From the NCBI GenBank assembly GCA_018710845.1, contig DVJB01000047.1, positions 1-59,160 of the forward strand: a stretch of 59,160 nucleotides of DNA, read 5' to 3'. The notes beneath the pieces are model-generated. The model made no database searches. It was not told where the DNA came from and was given only the letters and a program-made list of their open reading frames with translations. Every line of letters begins with the position of its first letter. Within the stretch, counting starts at the first letter, position 1. This document shows, one piece after another, positions 28,904 to 36,541 of the stretch. The stretch is from Candidatus Onthomonas avicola (GTDB lineage Bacteria > Bacillota > Clostridia > Oscillospirales > Oscillospiraceae). A program made the translations under genes and the position numbers.

Positions 28904-29698
28904 TCAGCCCAAAATCATCCGGTCGTTGACAAACTCCTCTCCCGAGACGGTGGAGAATTTCTCCAGCAGGTCCTCAACGGTAAGGCTGCGCTTTTCCTGG
29001 CCGGCGATGTCGAGGATGATGCGCCCGTCCTTCATCATGATCAGCCGGTTGCCGTGGGCGATGGCGTCGCGCATATTGTGGGTGATCATCAGGGTGGTGA
29101 GGTGATTTTTCGCCACGATCTTATCCGTCAGCTCGAGGACCTTCGCTGCCGTCTTGGGGTCGAGGGCGGCGGTGTGCTCGTCGAGCAGGAGGAGCTTGGG
29201 CTCCTTCAGCGTCGCCATGAGCAGCGTGACCGCCTGGCGCTGGCCGCCAGAGAGCAGTCCCACCTTGGAGGTCAGGCGCCCCTCCAGTCCGAGGCCGAGG
29301 TCGGCGAGCAGCTCCTGGTAGCGCTCGCGCTCCTTGCGGGTGACGCCCCACTTCAGGCCGCGAAACTCGCCGCGCCGCGCCGCGAGGGCGAGGTTCTCAT
29401 CAATCTGCATCGTGGCGGCGGTGCCCGTCATCGGGTCCTGGAAGACGCGGCCGAGCAGCCCGGCGCGCTTGTGCTCCGGCCAGCGGGTGACATTCACGCC
29501 GTCAATCAGGATGGAGCCGCGGTCCACGGGCCAGACGCCGGCGATCGCGTTGAGCATGGTGCTCTTTCCCGCGCCGTTGCCGCCGATGACGGTGACAAAG
29601 TCGCCCGAGTCGAGGTGCAGGTTCAGCCCCTGCAGGGCGGTCTTCTCGTTGATGGTGCCGGGGTTAAAGGTCTTGTAGACATTTTTGATGTCAAGCAC
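28904..29698 (-). CDS. ABC transporter ATP-binding protein (TrpZ-type)
   Basis: 264 residues. Walker A GGNGAGKST, Q-loop RVFQDPMTGTAATM, signature LLSGGQRQA, Walker B LLLLDEHTAALD (His rather than Pro after DE, characteristic of this family) and the switch histidine in MITHNMRDA. GTG start at 29698, which overlaps the permease stop by 8 nt and follows AAAGGAG at 9 nt; an upstream GTG is too close to that site. Paralogue of the ATPase at 34633-35448. Confidence 0.93.
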   Translation of the reverse strand: MLDIKNVYKTFNPGTINEKTALQGLNLHLDSGDFVTVIGGNGAGKSTMLNAIAGVWPVDRGSILIDGVNVTRWPEHKRAGLLGRVFQDPMTGTAATMQIDENLALAARRGEFRGLKWGVTRKERERYQELLADLGLGLEGRLTSKVGLLSGGQRQAVTLLMATLKEPKLLLLDEHTAALDPKTAAKVLELTDKIVAKNHLTTLMITHNMRDAIAHGNRLIMMKDGRIILDIAGQEKRSLTVEDLLEKFSTVSGEEFVNDRMILG

Positions 29699-30650
29699 GG
29701 TCACCGTCTCCTTTCTTCTTGCCGAGCAGGCGGCCGGCCCAGCGCAGGAAGTAGCTGTCCTGCGCACGGGCGAGCATGCGGTCCCGCCAGAAGGGGACGG
29801 CCAGGAAGATGGCCACGACAATGGCAGAGATCAGCTTCATGTCGTTGGCATTCAGGCCGAGCCAGAGCACCACCTGGATGACCAGGTAGTAGATCACCGC
29901 GCCAAGCACCACGGCAAAGAGCATCACGCCAAAGTTGCGCGCGGCCAGACGGCCGAAGAGCACCTCACCGATGATGACGGCGGCCAGGCCGATCACGATC
30001 GCGCCGCGGCCGGCGTTGACGTCGGCAAAGCCCTGGTACTGCGTATACAGAGCGCTGCAGAGGGAGACGATGCCGTTGGAGAGCATCAGGCCGAGGACGA
30101 CATTAAAGTTGGTGTTGATGCCCTGCGCACGCGCCATCGCCTGGTTTGCGCCGGTGGCGCGGATGGAGCTGCCGCGCTCGGTGCCGAAGAACCAGTAGAG
30201 CACGATAATGAGGGCGAGAATAAAGATCAGCGTGACCACCATCGTGCGCGGAATATAGCGCAGCGAGACGAGCAGGGGATAGTTATCCACGCTGATGGCC
30301 CGGTTCGCCATGCCCAGAATGCGCAGATTGATGGACCAGAGGCCGAGCTGGGTCAGAATGCCGGACAGAATGGCGGGAATGCCCATCGCGGTATGGAAGA
30401 TGCCGGTGACCAGGCCGGCCAGCATACCGACCACGAACGCGGCCACCATGCCCGCCCAGATGGGAAAGCCGCTGATCGTCATCATGACGAATACCGCGCC
30501 GCCGGTGGCCATCGTGCCGTCCACCGTCAGGTCGGCCACATCCAGAATCTTATACGTCAGGTAGACGCCGATGGCCATGATCCCCCAGATCAGGCCCTGC
30601 GCCACACCGCCGGGCAATGCCGCGACGAGATTGGAAAGTTCAAGCTGCAT
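29691..30650 (-). CDS. ABC transporter permease (TrpY-type)
   Basis: 319 residues with about eight membrane helices, related to branched-chain amino acid/CUT2 permeases (DLTVDGTMATGGAVFVMM; GTERGSSIRATGANQAMARAQGIN; IVIGLAAVIIGEVLFGR). It imports the ligand of the binding protein at 30849-31934. The C-terminus is basic. Same fold and motifs as the permease at 33714-34631. Confidence 0.92.
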   Translation of the reverse strand: MQLELSNLVAALPGGVAQGLIWGIMAIGVYLTYKILDVADLTVDGTMATGGAVFVMMTISGFPIWAGMVAAFVVGMLAGLVTGIFHTAMGIPAILSGILTQLGLWSINLRILGMANRAISVDNYPLLVSLRYIPRTMVVTLIFILALIIVLYWFFGTERGSSIRATGANQAMARAQGINTNFNVVLGLMLSNGIVSLCSALYTQYQGFADVNAGRGAIVIGLAAVIIGEVLFGRLAARNFGVMLFAVVLGAVIYYLVIQVVLWLGLNANDMKLISAIVVAIFLAVPFWRDRMLARAQDSYFLRWAGRLLGKKKGDGDRA

Positions 30651-30774
30651 GGAATACCTCCCTCTTTCCGGCCGCTCCGTCCGAAGCGGCCGGGTCCGGC
30701 GCTGCCGGAGGGGAGCCGGCGGCGCGGGACGCTCTCTTTAGCGCTTTGTGGTGCTGCTATTGTAACAGTATAGC

Positions 30775-30808
30775 AAAAACGGGCGGGAAAGGAAAGCCCT
30801 TTCCCGCC
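30775..30808 (-). terminator. Intra-operon terminator after the binding-protein gene
   Basis: Minus strand 11-bp stem (30782-30792/30798-30808) followed by CGTTTTTGC. It lies between the binding-protein and permease genes, so partial termination here would give more binding protein than permease. Confidence 0.8.
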
Positions 30809-30848
30809 GTCTCTGGTGGAATATTTTGCCGAAAACCCGGCGCTTGCC

Positions 30849-31934
30849 TCACTCCGTCTCGATCGCGACGTAGTCCTCGGGAACGGTGATGCCCAGCTGC
30901 TCACAGATGCTGGTGTTATACTTCTTGGTGACCTCGGGAGCGGTCTGGACCTCCATGGTGGAGACGTCCGCGCCGTTGACCAGAATGTCATAGGCCATGT
31001 CGCCGGCGAGCGCGCCGATATCATAGTAGCTGATAGACAGGGTGGCCACGCCGCAGCCGGCGCAGATGCCCTCCTCACCGGCGATGATGGGCACACCGGC
31101 CGGAAGCGCGACGTTGTTAATCGCCTCGGTGCAGGAGGCGGCGGTGTTGTCCGTCGGGATGTAGAGCACGTCGCTGCTCGCGCAGGCGTTGGTGGTGACG
31201 GAGGCGACGTCGTTGGAGTCAGAGAAAGTGTAGGCGGTGACGGTGTAGCCCATCTCGGTCAGATAACCGGAGATGACGTTGTACTGATAGGCGGAGTTGG
31301 GCTCGGCGGAGCAGTAGAGCACGCCGACGTTGGGGTGGGTGTCCACCGGGAAGAGCTCAGAGAGCATCTCAGCCTGCTGGTCCAGCGGGGCGAGGTCGGA
31401 GGTGCCGGAGATGTTCCGTCCGCTCACGCCGGTCCAGTCCGCGATATCCAGCGCGGTGGCGTAGTCGGTGATGGAGGTGCCCAGGATGGGGATGGAGTCG
31501 GTCGCGGCGGCCGCCGACTGCAGCGCGGCGGTGGCGTTGGCCAGAATCAGGTCCACATCAGAGGACACAAAGCCGTTGACGATGGTGGCGCAGGTCGCCG
31601 TGTCGTTGTTGGCGTTCTGATAGGTAAAGTTGACGTTGCCCTCGCCCAGCAGCTCGGTCAGCCGGTCCTGGAAGCCCTGGGACGCCGCGTCCAGCGCCTC
31701 GTGCTGCACGAGCTGGATGATACCGATCTCATAGACCGTGCCATCCGAGGCGGTCTCCTCGCCGCCGGTCTCCTCGGTCTCAGCGGTGTCGTCCGTCTCG
31801 GCCGTATCGCCGGTGGAGGCGGCGTCACTGGTCTCCTCCGTGGTGTCACCGGCCGTGTCTCCGCCGCAGGCGGCCAGGGCCAGGCACATCACGAGCGCCA
31901 GCAGCAGGGCCAGCAGCTTTTTCAGGTTGTTCAT
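30849..31934 (-). CDS. ABC transporter substrate-binding lipoprotein (TrpX-type), no T-box
   Basis: 361 residues. Lipoprotein signal with C23 (CLALAAC), a Thr/Glu/Asp linker (about 24-60), then a periplasmic-binding fold of the ABC_sub_bind family (IGIIQLVQHEALDAASQGF; NVGVLYCSAEPNSAYQ; GVPIIAGEEGICAGCGVATL). Relatives bind aromatic amino acids; the ligand here is not shown by the sequence. Its first ~60 codons are almost identical to those of the divergent binding-protein gene at 32527, whereas the mature domains have diverged. Confidence 0.9.
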   Translation of the reverse strand: MNNLKKLLALLLALVMCLALAACGGDTAGDTTEETSDAASTGDTAETDDTAETEETGGEETASDGTVYEIGIIQLVQHEALDAASQGFQDRLTELLGEGNVNFTYQNANNDTATCATIVNGFVSSDVDLILANATAALQSAAAATDSIPILGTSITDYATALDIADWTGVSGRNISGTSDLAPLDQQAEMLSELFPVDTHPNVGVLYCSAEPNSAYQYNVISGYLTEMGYTVTAYTFSDSNDVASVTTNACASSDVLYIPTDNTAASCTEAINNVALPAGVPIIAGEEGICAGCGVATLSISYYDIGALAGDMAYDILVNGADVSTMEVQTAPEVTKKYNTSICEQLGITVPEDYVAIETE

Positions 31935-32095
31935 AATAAATCCTCCTTGTCACAAGCTCGCGCGGCGGCCGGCACACCCCGTCCCGATCCGGAACCCCGC
32001 GGGGCGGCTGTCCACGCCTGCGCTGCCCCGGACCAGACCGGCCGGGGCCTGCAGAAAAGGGTGCACTTTAGCGATTTCCTGCATTTATGTGCTAA

Positions 32096-32123
32096 ATTAT
32101 ACACGCATGATTTGTTTTGTCAA
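32096..32123 (-). promoter_or_regulatory. Promoter of the minus-strand TrpXYZ-type operon
   Basis: Minus strand TTGACA (32118-32123), 16 bases, TATAAT (32096-32101). The ~155-nt leader has no T-box features. TTTAGC (32067-32072) and GCTAAA (32091-32096) form an inverted repeat at the start point that might be an operator. Confidence 0.85.
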
Positions 32124-32172
32124 GGGGGAATCCGCCCCAAAAGATGGCATGAAAAAAATTTTGAAAAAACAG

Positions 32173-32201
32173 TTGACAGGTGCGGGACCCGTGGATATAA
32201 T
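32173..32201 (+). promoter_or_regulatory. Promoter of the T-box operon
   Basis: Perfect consensus TTGACA (32173-32178), 17 bases, TATAAT (32196-32201), 50 bp from the divergent promoter. Confidence 0.95.
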
Positions 32202-32207
32202 AAAGGG

Positions 32208-32485
32208 CAAGTTCAAACCGACGACGAAGAGGAGTACGTTCCAGTGCAAACTCCAAAGCGAGCCGCAGACGGTGAGAGTGCGGTGATGAGGGCGGAACGG
32301 AATGGACTTCGGAGGGCGGCCTGAACGGGAAGCTGTTTTCCCCAGTAGGTGCCGACGGGAGCCTGGCCCGTTATCAAGCAGGGGCATATCGTGTGTATGC
32401 TGAGGGAGCGGATACGGATCGTATCAATTTGGGTGGTACCGCAGGAGAGCAACTCTTGTCCCATGGTGGGACAGGAGTTTTTTTG
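32208..32485 (+). ncRNA. T-box riboswitch, specifier UGG (Trp) most likely
   Basis: The leader opens with ACGACGAAGAGGAGTACG, a classical T-box Stem I start. The CGAAG/CTTCG helix and the GTTCC/GGAAC helix enclose a specifier loop with AGTA on the 5' side and GGAATGGA on the 3' side. The codon read after GAA is TGG (32303-32305). The T-box sequence GGGTGGTACCGC is at 32431-32442. A 12-bp terminator (32452-32463/32467-32478) with seven T residues follows. Uncharged tRNA would switch on the transporter genes. A shifted reading would give AUG (Met). Confidence 0.93.
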
Positions 32486-32526
32486 TTGTCCTGCGGCCTG
32501 CAAAACAGGTAAAGGAGGAACCTGAG

Positions 32527-33618
32527 ATGACGAAGAGGAAGAAATTGCTGGCCCTGCTGCTGGCGCTCGCAATGTGCCTGGCCCTGGCCGCCTGCGGCGG
32601 AGACACGGCCGGTGACACCACGGAGGAGACCGGGGACGCCGCCTCGACCGGCGACACCGCTGAGACGGAAGATACCGCTGAGGCCGAGGAGACCGGCGGC
32701 GGGGAGACGGATGCCGGCGGCGCGCAGAGCTACCGGATCGCCATCGTCCAGCAGATGGATCACGCCTCGCTCGACGAGATCCGCGACGCCATTGAGGCCG
32801 AGCTGGACGCGATCGCCGCAGAGCAGGGCATTGAGATCACCTATCAGGAGTTCAACGGCCAGAACGACGCGACCATCCTCTCTCAGATCGGTTCGCAGGT
32901 GGTCTCCGACGGCTTTGACGCGGTGATCCCCATCGCCACGCTGGCCGCCCAGTGCATGGTCACCGCCGTGGAGGACGCCGGAATCCCGGTGGTCTACGCC
33001 GCCATCTCCGACCCGGAGGAGGCTGGCCTGACCGGCATTGACTTTGTCACCGGCGTGTCCGACGCGCTCAACACCGAGTTCATCCTGGATATGATGTTCG
33101 CGCAGAACCCGGACATCCAGACCGTCGGCCTGCTCTACTCCCGCAGCGAGACCAACAGCGCCCGCCCGATTGAGCAGGCCAAGGCGTATCTGGACGAGGC
33201 GGGCGTCGCCTATATTGAGAGCACCGGCAACACCACGGACGAGATTCTCGCCGCCGTGACCAACCTCACCGACCAGGTGGACGCCATCTTCACCCCGACG
33301 GACAACGTGGTCATGGGCGCGGAGCTGGCCATCTATGAGACGCTGATCGAGGCGGGCGTCCCGCACTACACCGGGGCGGACTCCTTCGTGCGCAACGGCG
33401 CATTCGCCACCTGCGGCGTGAACTACACCGAGCTGGGCGCCTACACCGCCGACATGACCGTTGAGGTCCTGCAGACCGGCGAGATTCCGGAGTACCACGT
33501 GATGGACGGCGGCATTATCACCGTCAACACCGAGACGGCCGCGGCGCTGGGCATCGACTACTCCGTCTTTGCCGACATGGCCTCCACCGTCAACGAGGTG
33601 ACCACCACGGAGGACTGA
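32527..33618 (+). CDS. trpX: Substrate-binding lipoprotein, probable tryptophan ABC transporter (TrpX)
   Basis: 363 residues. Lipobox cysteine C23 (CLALAAC), acidic Thr-rich linker, then ABC_sub_bind-type domain (IAIVQQMDHASLDEIRDAI; VVYAAISDPEEAGLTG; TVGLLYSRSETNSARPIEQAKAYL; AIFTPTDNVVMGAE). The T-box with UGG specifier predicts tryptophan as ligand; the sequence alone does not prove it. AAAGGAGG precedes the ATG. N-terminal DNA is shared almost exactly with the divergent binding-protein gene. Confidence 0.92.
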   Translation: MTKRKKLLALLLALAMCLALAACGGDTAGDTTEETGDAASTGDTAETEDTAEAEETGGGETDAGGAQSYRIAIVQQMDHASLDEIRDAIEAELDAIAAEQGIEITYQEFNGQNDATILSQIGSQVVSDGFDAVIPIATLAAQCMVTAVEDAGIPVVYAAISDPEEAGLTGIDFVTGVSDALNTEFILDMMFAQNPDIQTVGLLYSRSETNSARPIEQAKAYLDEAGVAYIESTGNTTDEILAAVTNLTDQVDAIFTPTDNVVMGAELAIYETLIEAGVPHYTGADSFVRNGAFATCGVNYTELGAYTADMTVEVLQTGEIPEYHVMDGGIITVNTETAAALGIDYSVFADMASTVNEVTTTED

Positions 33619-33713
33619 CCTCCACCTGAACAGAATACCGAACGGTTGGACGGACCGCCCGGGGGAGCGCGCTGTGCGCTTCCCCGGCGCGGCGCGAGTG
33701 AGGAGAATAAGGT

Positions 33714-34631
33714 ATGCTGACCCTGTCCATTGTACAAAACGCCCTGGAGGTAGGCTTTATCTACGCTCTGGTGGCGCTGGCGCTCTTTTTGAGCTTCAGC
33801 ACATTAAATATTGCCGATATGACCACCGACGGCAGCTTCACCCTCGGCTGCGCCGTCTCGGCGGCGGTCTGCCTGATGGGGCATCCCATCCTCGCCCTGC
33901 CGGCGGCGATGATCGCCGGGGCGCTGGCCGGCTTTATCACTGCCTTTTTGCAGACGCGGCTGGGCGTACCCTCCATCCTGGCGGGCATCGTGACCAACAC
34001 CGGGCTGTACACGGTCAACCTGGCGGTGATGGGCTTTTCCAGCAACCTCTCGCTCTTTAGCAGCGACACCATCTTCACCCTGGCGGAGGAGACGCTCGAG
34101 CCGGTGCTGGGGAGCTGGGACCGGCTGGCGGTGGCGGTGCTGATCACCGGCGTGGTCTGCCTGCTGACGGTGCGCTTCCTCGGCACGCGGCTGGGCATTT
34201 CCATCCGTGCCACCGGCGACAACCCGGACATGGTCCGCGCCTCGTCCATCAACACCTCCTTGATGATCACCGTCGGCCTGTGCGTGGCCAACGCCATGAC
34301 CTCGCTCTCCGGGGCCATCCTCGCCCAGTACAACAAGTCCGCCGACATCAACCTGGGCACCGGCATGGTGGTCATCGGCCTGGCCTCACTCATCATCGGC
34401 CAGACGCTGGTGGGCCGCGGCGGCATGGGCCGCTCGGTGCTCGCCGTGGTGGTGGGCAGCGTGCTCTACCGCTTTGTCATCGCCATCGCGTTGCGGATGA
34501 ACGTGCCTGCCGAGTGCCTCAAGCTGGTCTCGGCCGTGATCGTGGGCTTTGCCATCTCGCTGCCCACGCTGAAGAACTGGGTGGCCTTCCAGCGCAAGAA
34601 ACGCGCCGCGGTGCGGGGAGGGAGAGAGTGA
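33714..34631 (+). CDS. trpY: ABC permease, probable tryptophan transporter (TrpY)
   Basis: 305 residues with about eight membrane helices. NALEVGFIYALVALALFLSFSTLNIADMTTDGSFTLG at the start and GTRLGISIRATGDNPDMVRASSIN in the middle are hallmarks of this permease group. Works with TrpX and TrpZ in the cell membrane. Lies 95 nt after trpX and 1 nt before trpZ. Homologous to the minus-strand permease. Confidence 0.92.
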   Translation: MLTLSIVQNALEVGFIYALVALALFLSFSTLNIADMTTDGSFTLGCAVSAAVCLMGHPILALPAAMIAGALAGFITAFLQTRLGVPSILAGIVTNTGLYTVNLAVMGFSSNLSLFSSDTIFTLAEETLEPVLGSWDRLAVAVLITGVVCLLTVRFLGTRLGISIRATGDNPDMVRASSINTSLMITVGLCVANAMTSLSGAILAQYNKSADINLGTGMVVIGLASLIIGQTLVGRGGMGRSVLAVVVGSVLYRFVIAIALRMNVPAECLKLVSAVIVGFAISLPTLKNWVAFQRKKRAAVRGGRE

Positions 34632-34632
34632 T

Positions 34633-35448
34633 ATGCTGAAGATGACCAACCTGAGCAAGACCTTCAACCCTGGCACTGTCAACGAGAAGAAGGCGATCGA
34701 GCACCTGAGCTTCCAGCTCGAGGACGGCGACTTTGTCACCATCGTCGGCTCCAACGGGGCGGGCAAGTCCACGCTGTTCAACGCCATCGCGGGTGTCTTT
34801 TATGCCGACGAGGGTTCTATCGAGCTTGACGGGCAGGACATCACCTATCAGCCGGAGTACCGGCGCTCGCGCGTGATCGGCCGCCTCTTCCAGGACCCGC
34901 TCAAGGGCACCGCGCCGCACATGACCATCGAGGAGAACCTCTCGCTGGCCTATCTGCGCGCCTCCCGGCCGGGCCTCGCCTTTTTCAGCCGGGTAAAGGC
35001 GTCGGAGAAGCGGATGTTCCGTGACCACCTCGCCCTGCTCGGCATGGGGCTGGAGGACCGGATGCGCCAGCCGGTGGGCCTGCTCTCCGGCGGCCAGCGC
35101 CAGGCGCTCACCCTGCTGATGGCCACCATTGTCACCCCCAAGCTCCTTCTGCTCGACGAGCACACTGCCGCCCTCGACCCGGCCGCGGCGGAAAAGGTGC
35201 TGGAGATGACCCGCTCCATCGTCGCCGAGCGCAAGATCTCCTGCATGATGGTCACCCACAATATGAACCAGGCGCTCGAGCTGGGCAACCGGACGCTGAT
35301 GATGGACCGGGGGCACATCGTCCTCGACCTCAAGGGCCAGGAGCGCAGCGGCCTCACGGTGGAGGACCTGCTGCGCAAGTTCCGCGAGCAGGCCAAGCGC
35401 AGCTTCAACAACGACCGCATCCTCCTGTCCACCGTGGAGGGGGAGTAG
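34633..35448 (+). CDS. trpZ: ABC ATPase, probable tryptophan transporter (TrpZ)
   Basis: 271 residues with Walker A GSNGAGKST, signature LLSGGQRQA, Walker B LLLLDEHTAALD and switch MVTHNMNQA. Starts LKMTNLSKTFNPGTVNEKKAI, nearly the same as its minus-strand paralogue (LDIKNVYKTFNPGTINEKTAL). Immediately follows trpY; strong hairpin downstream. Confidence 0.94.
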   Translation: MLKMTNLSKTFNPGTVNEKKAIEHLSFQLEDGDFVTIVGSNGAGKSTLFNAIAGVFYADEGSIELDGQDITYQPEYRRSRVIGRLFQDPLKGTAPHMTIEENLSLAYLRASRPGLAFFSRVKASEKRMFRDHLALLGMGLEDRMRQPVGLLSGGQRQALTLLMATIVTPKLLLLDEHTAALDPAAAEKVLEMTRSIVAERKISCMMVTHNMNQALELGNRTLMMDRGHIVLDLKGQERSGLTVEDLLRKFREQAKRSFNNDRILLSTVEGE

Positions 35449-35467
35449 ACCGCAAAGAGAAAGAAAG

Positions 35468-35512
35468 ACAGGCCCGCCTGCGGGGAGAGCGTTCTCCGCG
35501 GGCGGGCCTGTC
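35468..35512 (+). terminator. Hairpin ending the T-box operon
   Basis: A 12-bp perfect stem GACAGGCCCGCC/GGCGGGCCTGTC extended inwards, 20 nt after the trpZ stop. The following tract is short (TTG), so termination strength is uncertain. Confidence 0.7.
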
Positions 35513-35528
35513 TTGCGCCATATCATGA

Positions 35529-35617
35529 AATGAAAATTTCATTATATAGATTTATGAAAATTTATCAGACATTTTACATAGAGCAGATAGCAGACTTTAC
35601 AATTGGCGGACTATAAT
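35529..35617 (+). promoter_or_regulatory. A/T-rich control region of the ECF operon with palindrome
   Basis: AATGAAAATTTCATT (35529-35543) is a perfect palindrome around a central A, with a related half site at 35553-35564. TATAAT at 35612-35617 is a good -10 but has no good -35, which suggests activation. A TGAAA/TTTCA dyad would suit an RpiR-type regulator such as the one at 40043. The leader that follows holds a small GCAGG/CCTGC hairpin (35627-35640) and matches no riboswitch I recognise. Confidence 0.4.
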
Positions 35618-35686
35618 CGTGTTGACGCAGGAAATCCTGCGGATCCCAACGACAAACGGACGAAAAGAGTCAGGAGGAATCTCATT

Positions 35687-36526
35687 ATGACGACAACGCA
35701 GAAGCAGTCCGCCACGCAGTCGCAGAAGCTGATGGTCTTTGTGCTGACGATGGCTCTGTACGGCCTGGCCACCCTCTTCACCGAGCTGATCCCGTCTTTC
35801 CAGGTGGGCATCGTGGAGTTCTCGGTGGAGTACTTCCTGTTCATTCCGCTCACGCTGGCAATGCTGTTTGATCCGATGTCGGCGGCGCTGGGCGCGGCGA
35901 CCGGCGAGCTGGTCTTCAGCGAGATCATGCTCGGCCAGTTCGGCGGCCTGGGCGAGCTGGAGAAGTTCATCACCGTCACCATCGGCGTCTACATCGCCGG
36001 CCGGCTGGTGCGCGACCCGCGCAACCGCAAAATGGTGGGCATCGCCGCCTATGCCGGCGTCCTCATCCAGCAGGGCCTGGGCACTATCGTGGACATCCTG
36101 AAGGTACAGCTCGCCGTGGAGGACTTTGAGGCGGTCGCCGGCCTGCCGGAGAGCGTGTTTGCCACCGAGGGCTTCGCCTTCCTCAACGACGTGCTCTTCT
36201 CCGGCATCCTCTTCTGCCTGCTGCCCACGCTCTATCTGGTCCCGAAGCTGCACGGCAAGATCGAGCCGCTGCTCGGCATGCAGCCGCGCACGGCGGAGAC
36301 CTGCCTCGACCCGATCGGCGCCAAGGCCATCCTCGGCTGCGCGGTGGCCGCTGTCGCGGCGATCGCGGCTGAGCTGCTGGCCACGAGCGGCCTGTCCCTG
36401 ATCGACTGGGAGGCGGACTGGGCCGAGAGCGGCACCGCCATTGCCGTCGGCATTGTGGTGGCCGCGGTGATCGCGGTGGCGGCCGTGCTCGCCATGCGTG
36501 CCCTTACGCGCAAGTCCGCCGCGTAA
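35687..36526 (+). CDS. ECF transporter S component, substrate unknown
   Basis: 279-residue membrane protein with about seven helices, an N-terminal Q-rich cytosolic tip and two hydrophobic blocks. LFDPMSAALGAATGELVFSEI resembles the S-component pattern that docks the T subunit. Larger than the ~190-residue vitamin S components such as FolT. It heads an operon with its own ATPase and T genes, so it is a dedicated (group I) system. The sequence does not reveal the substrate. AGGAGG site before the ATG. Confidence 0.85.
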   Translation: MTTTQKQSATQSQKLMVFVLTMALYGLATLFTELIPSFQVGIVEFSVEYFLFIPLTLAMLFDPMSAALGAATGELVFSEIMLGQFGGLGELEKFITVTIGVYIAGRLVRDPRNRKMVGIAAYAGVLIQQGLGTIVDILKVQLAVEDFEAVAGLPESVFATEGFAFLNDVLFSGILFCLLPTLYLVPKLHGKIEPLLGMQPRTAETCLDPIGAKAILGCAVAAVAAIAAELLATSGLSLIDWEADWAESGTAIAVGIVVAAVIAVAAVLAMRALTRKSAA

Positions 36527-36541
36527 GGATGGGAGCAGAGG

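Noticed and set aside
31935-32095. A second T-box in the leader of the minus-strand transporter
   Set aside because: No AGGAGTA-type Stem I start, no GGGTGG-type T-box sequence and no terminator were found in this leader.
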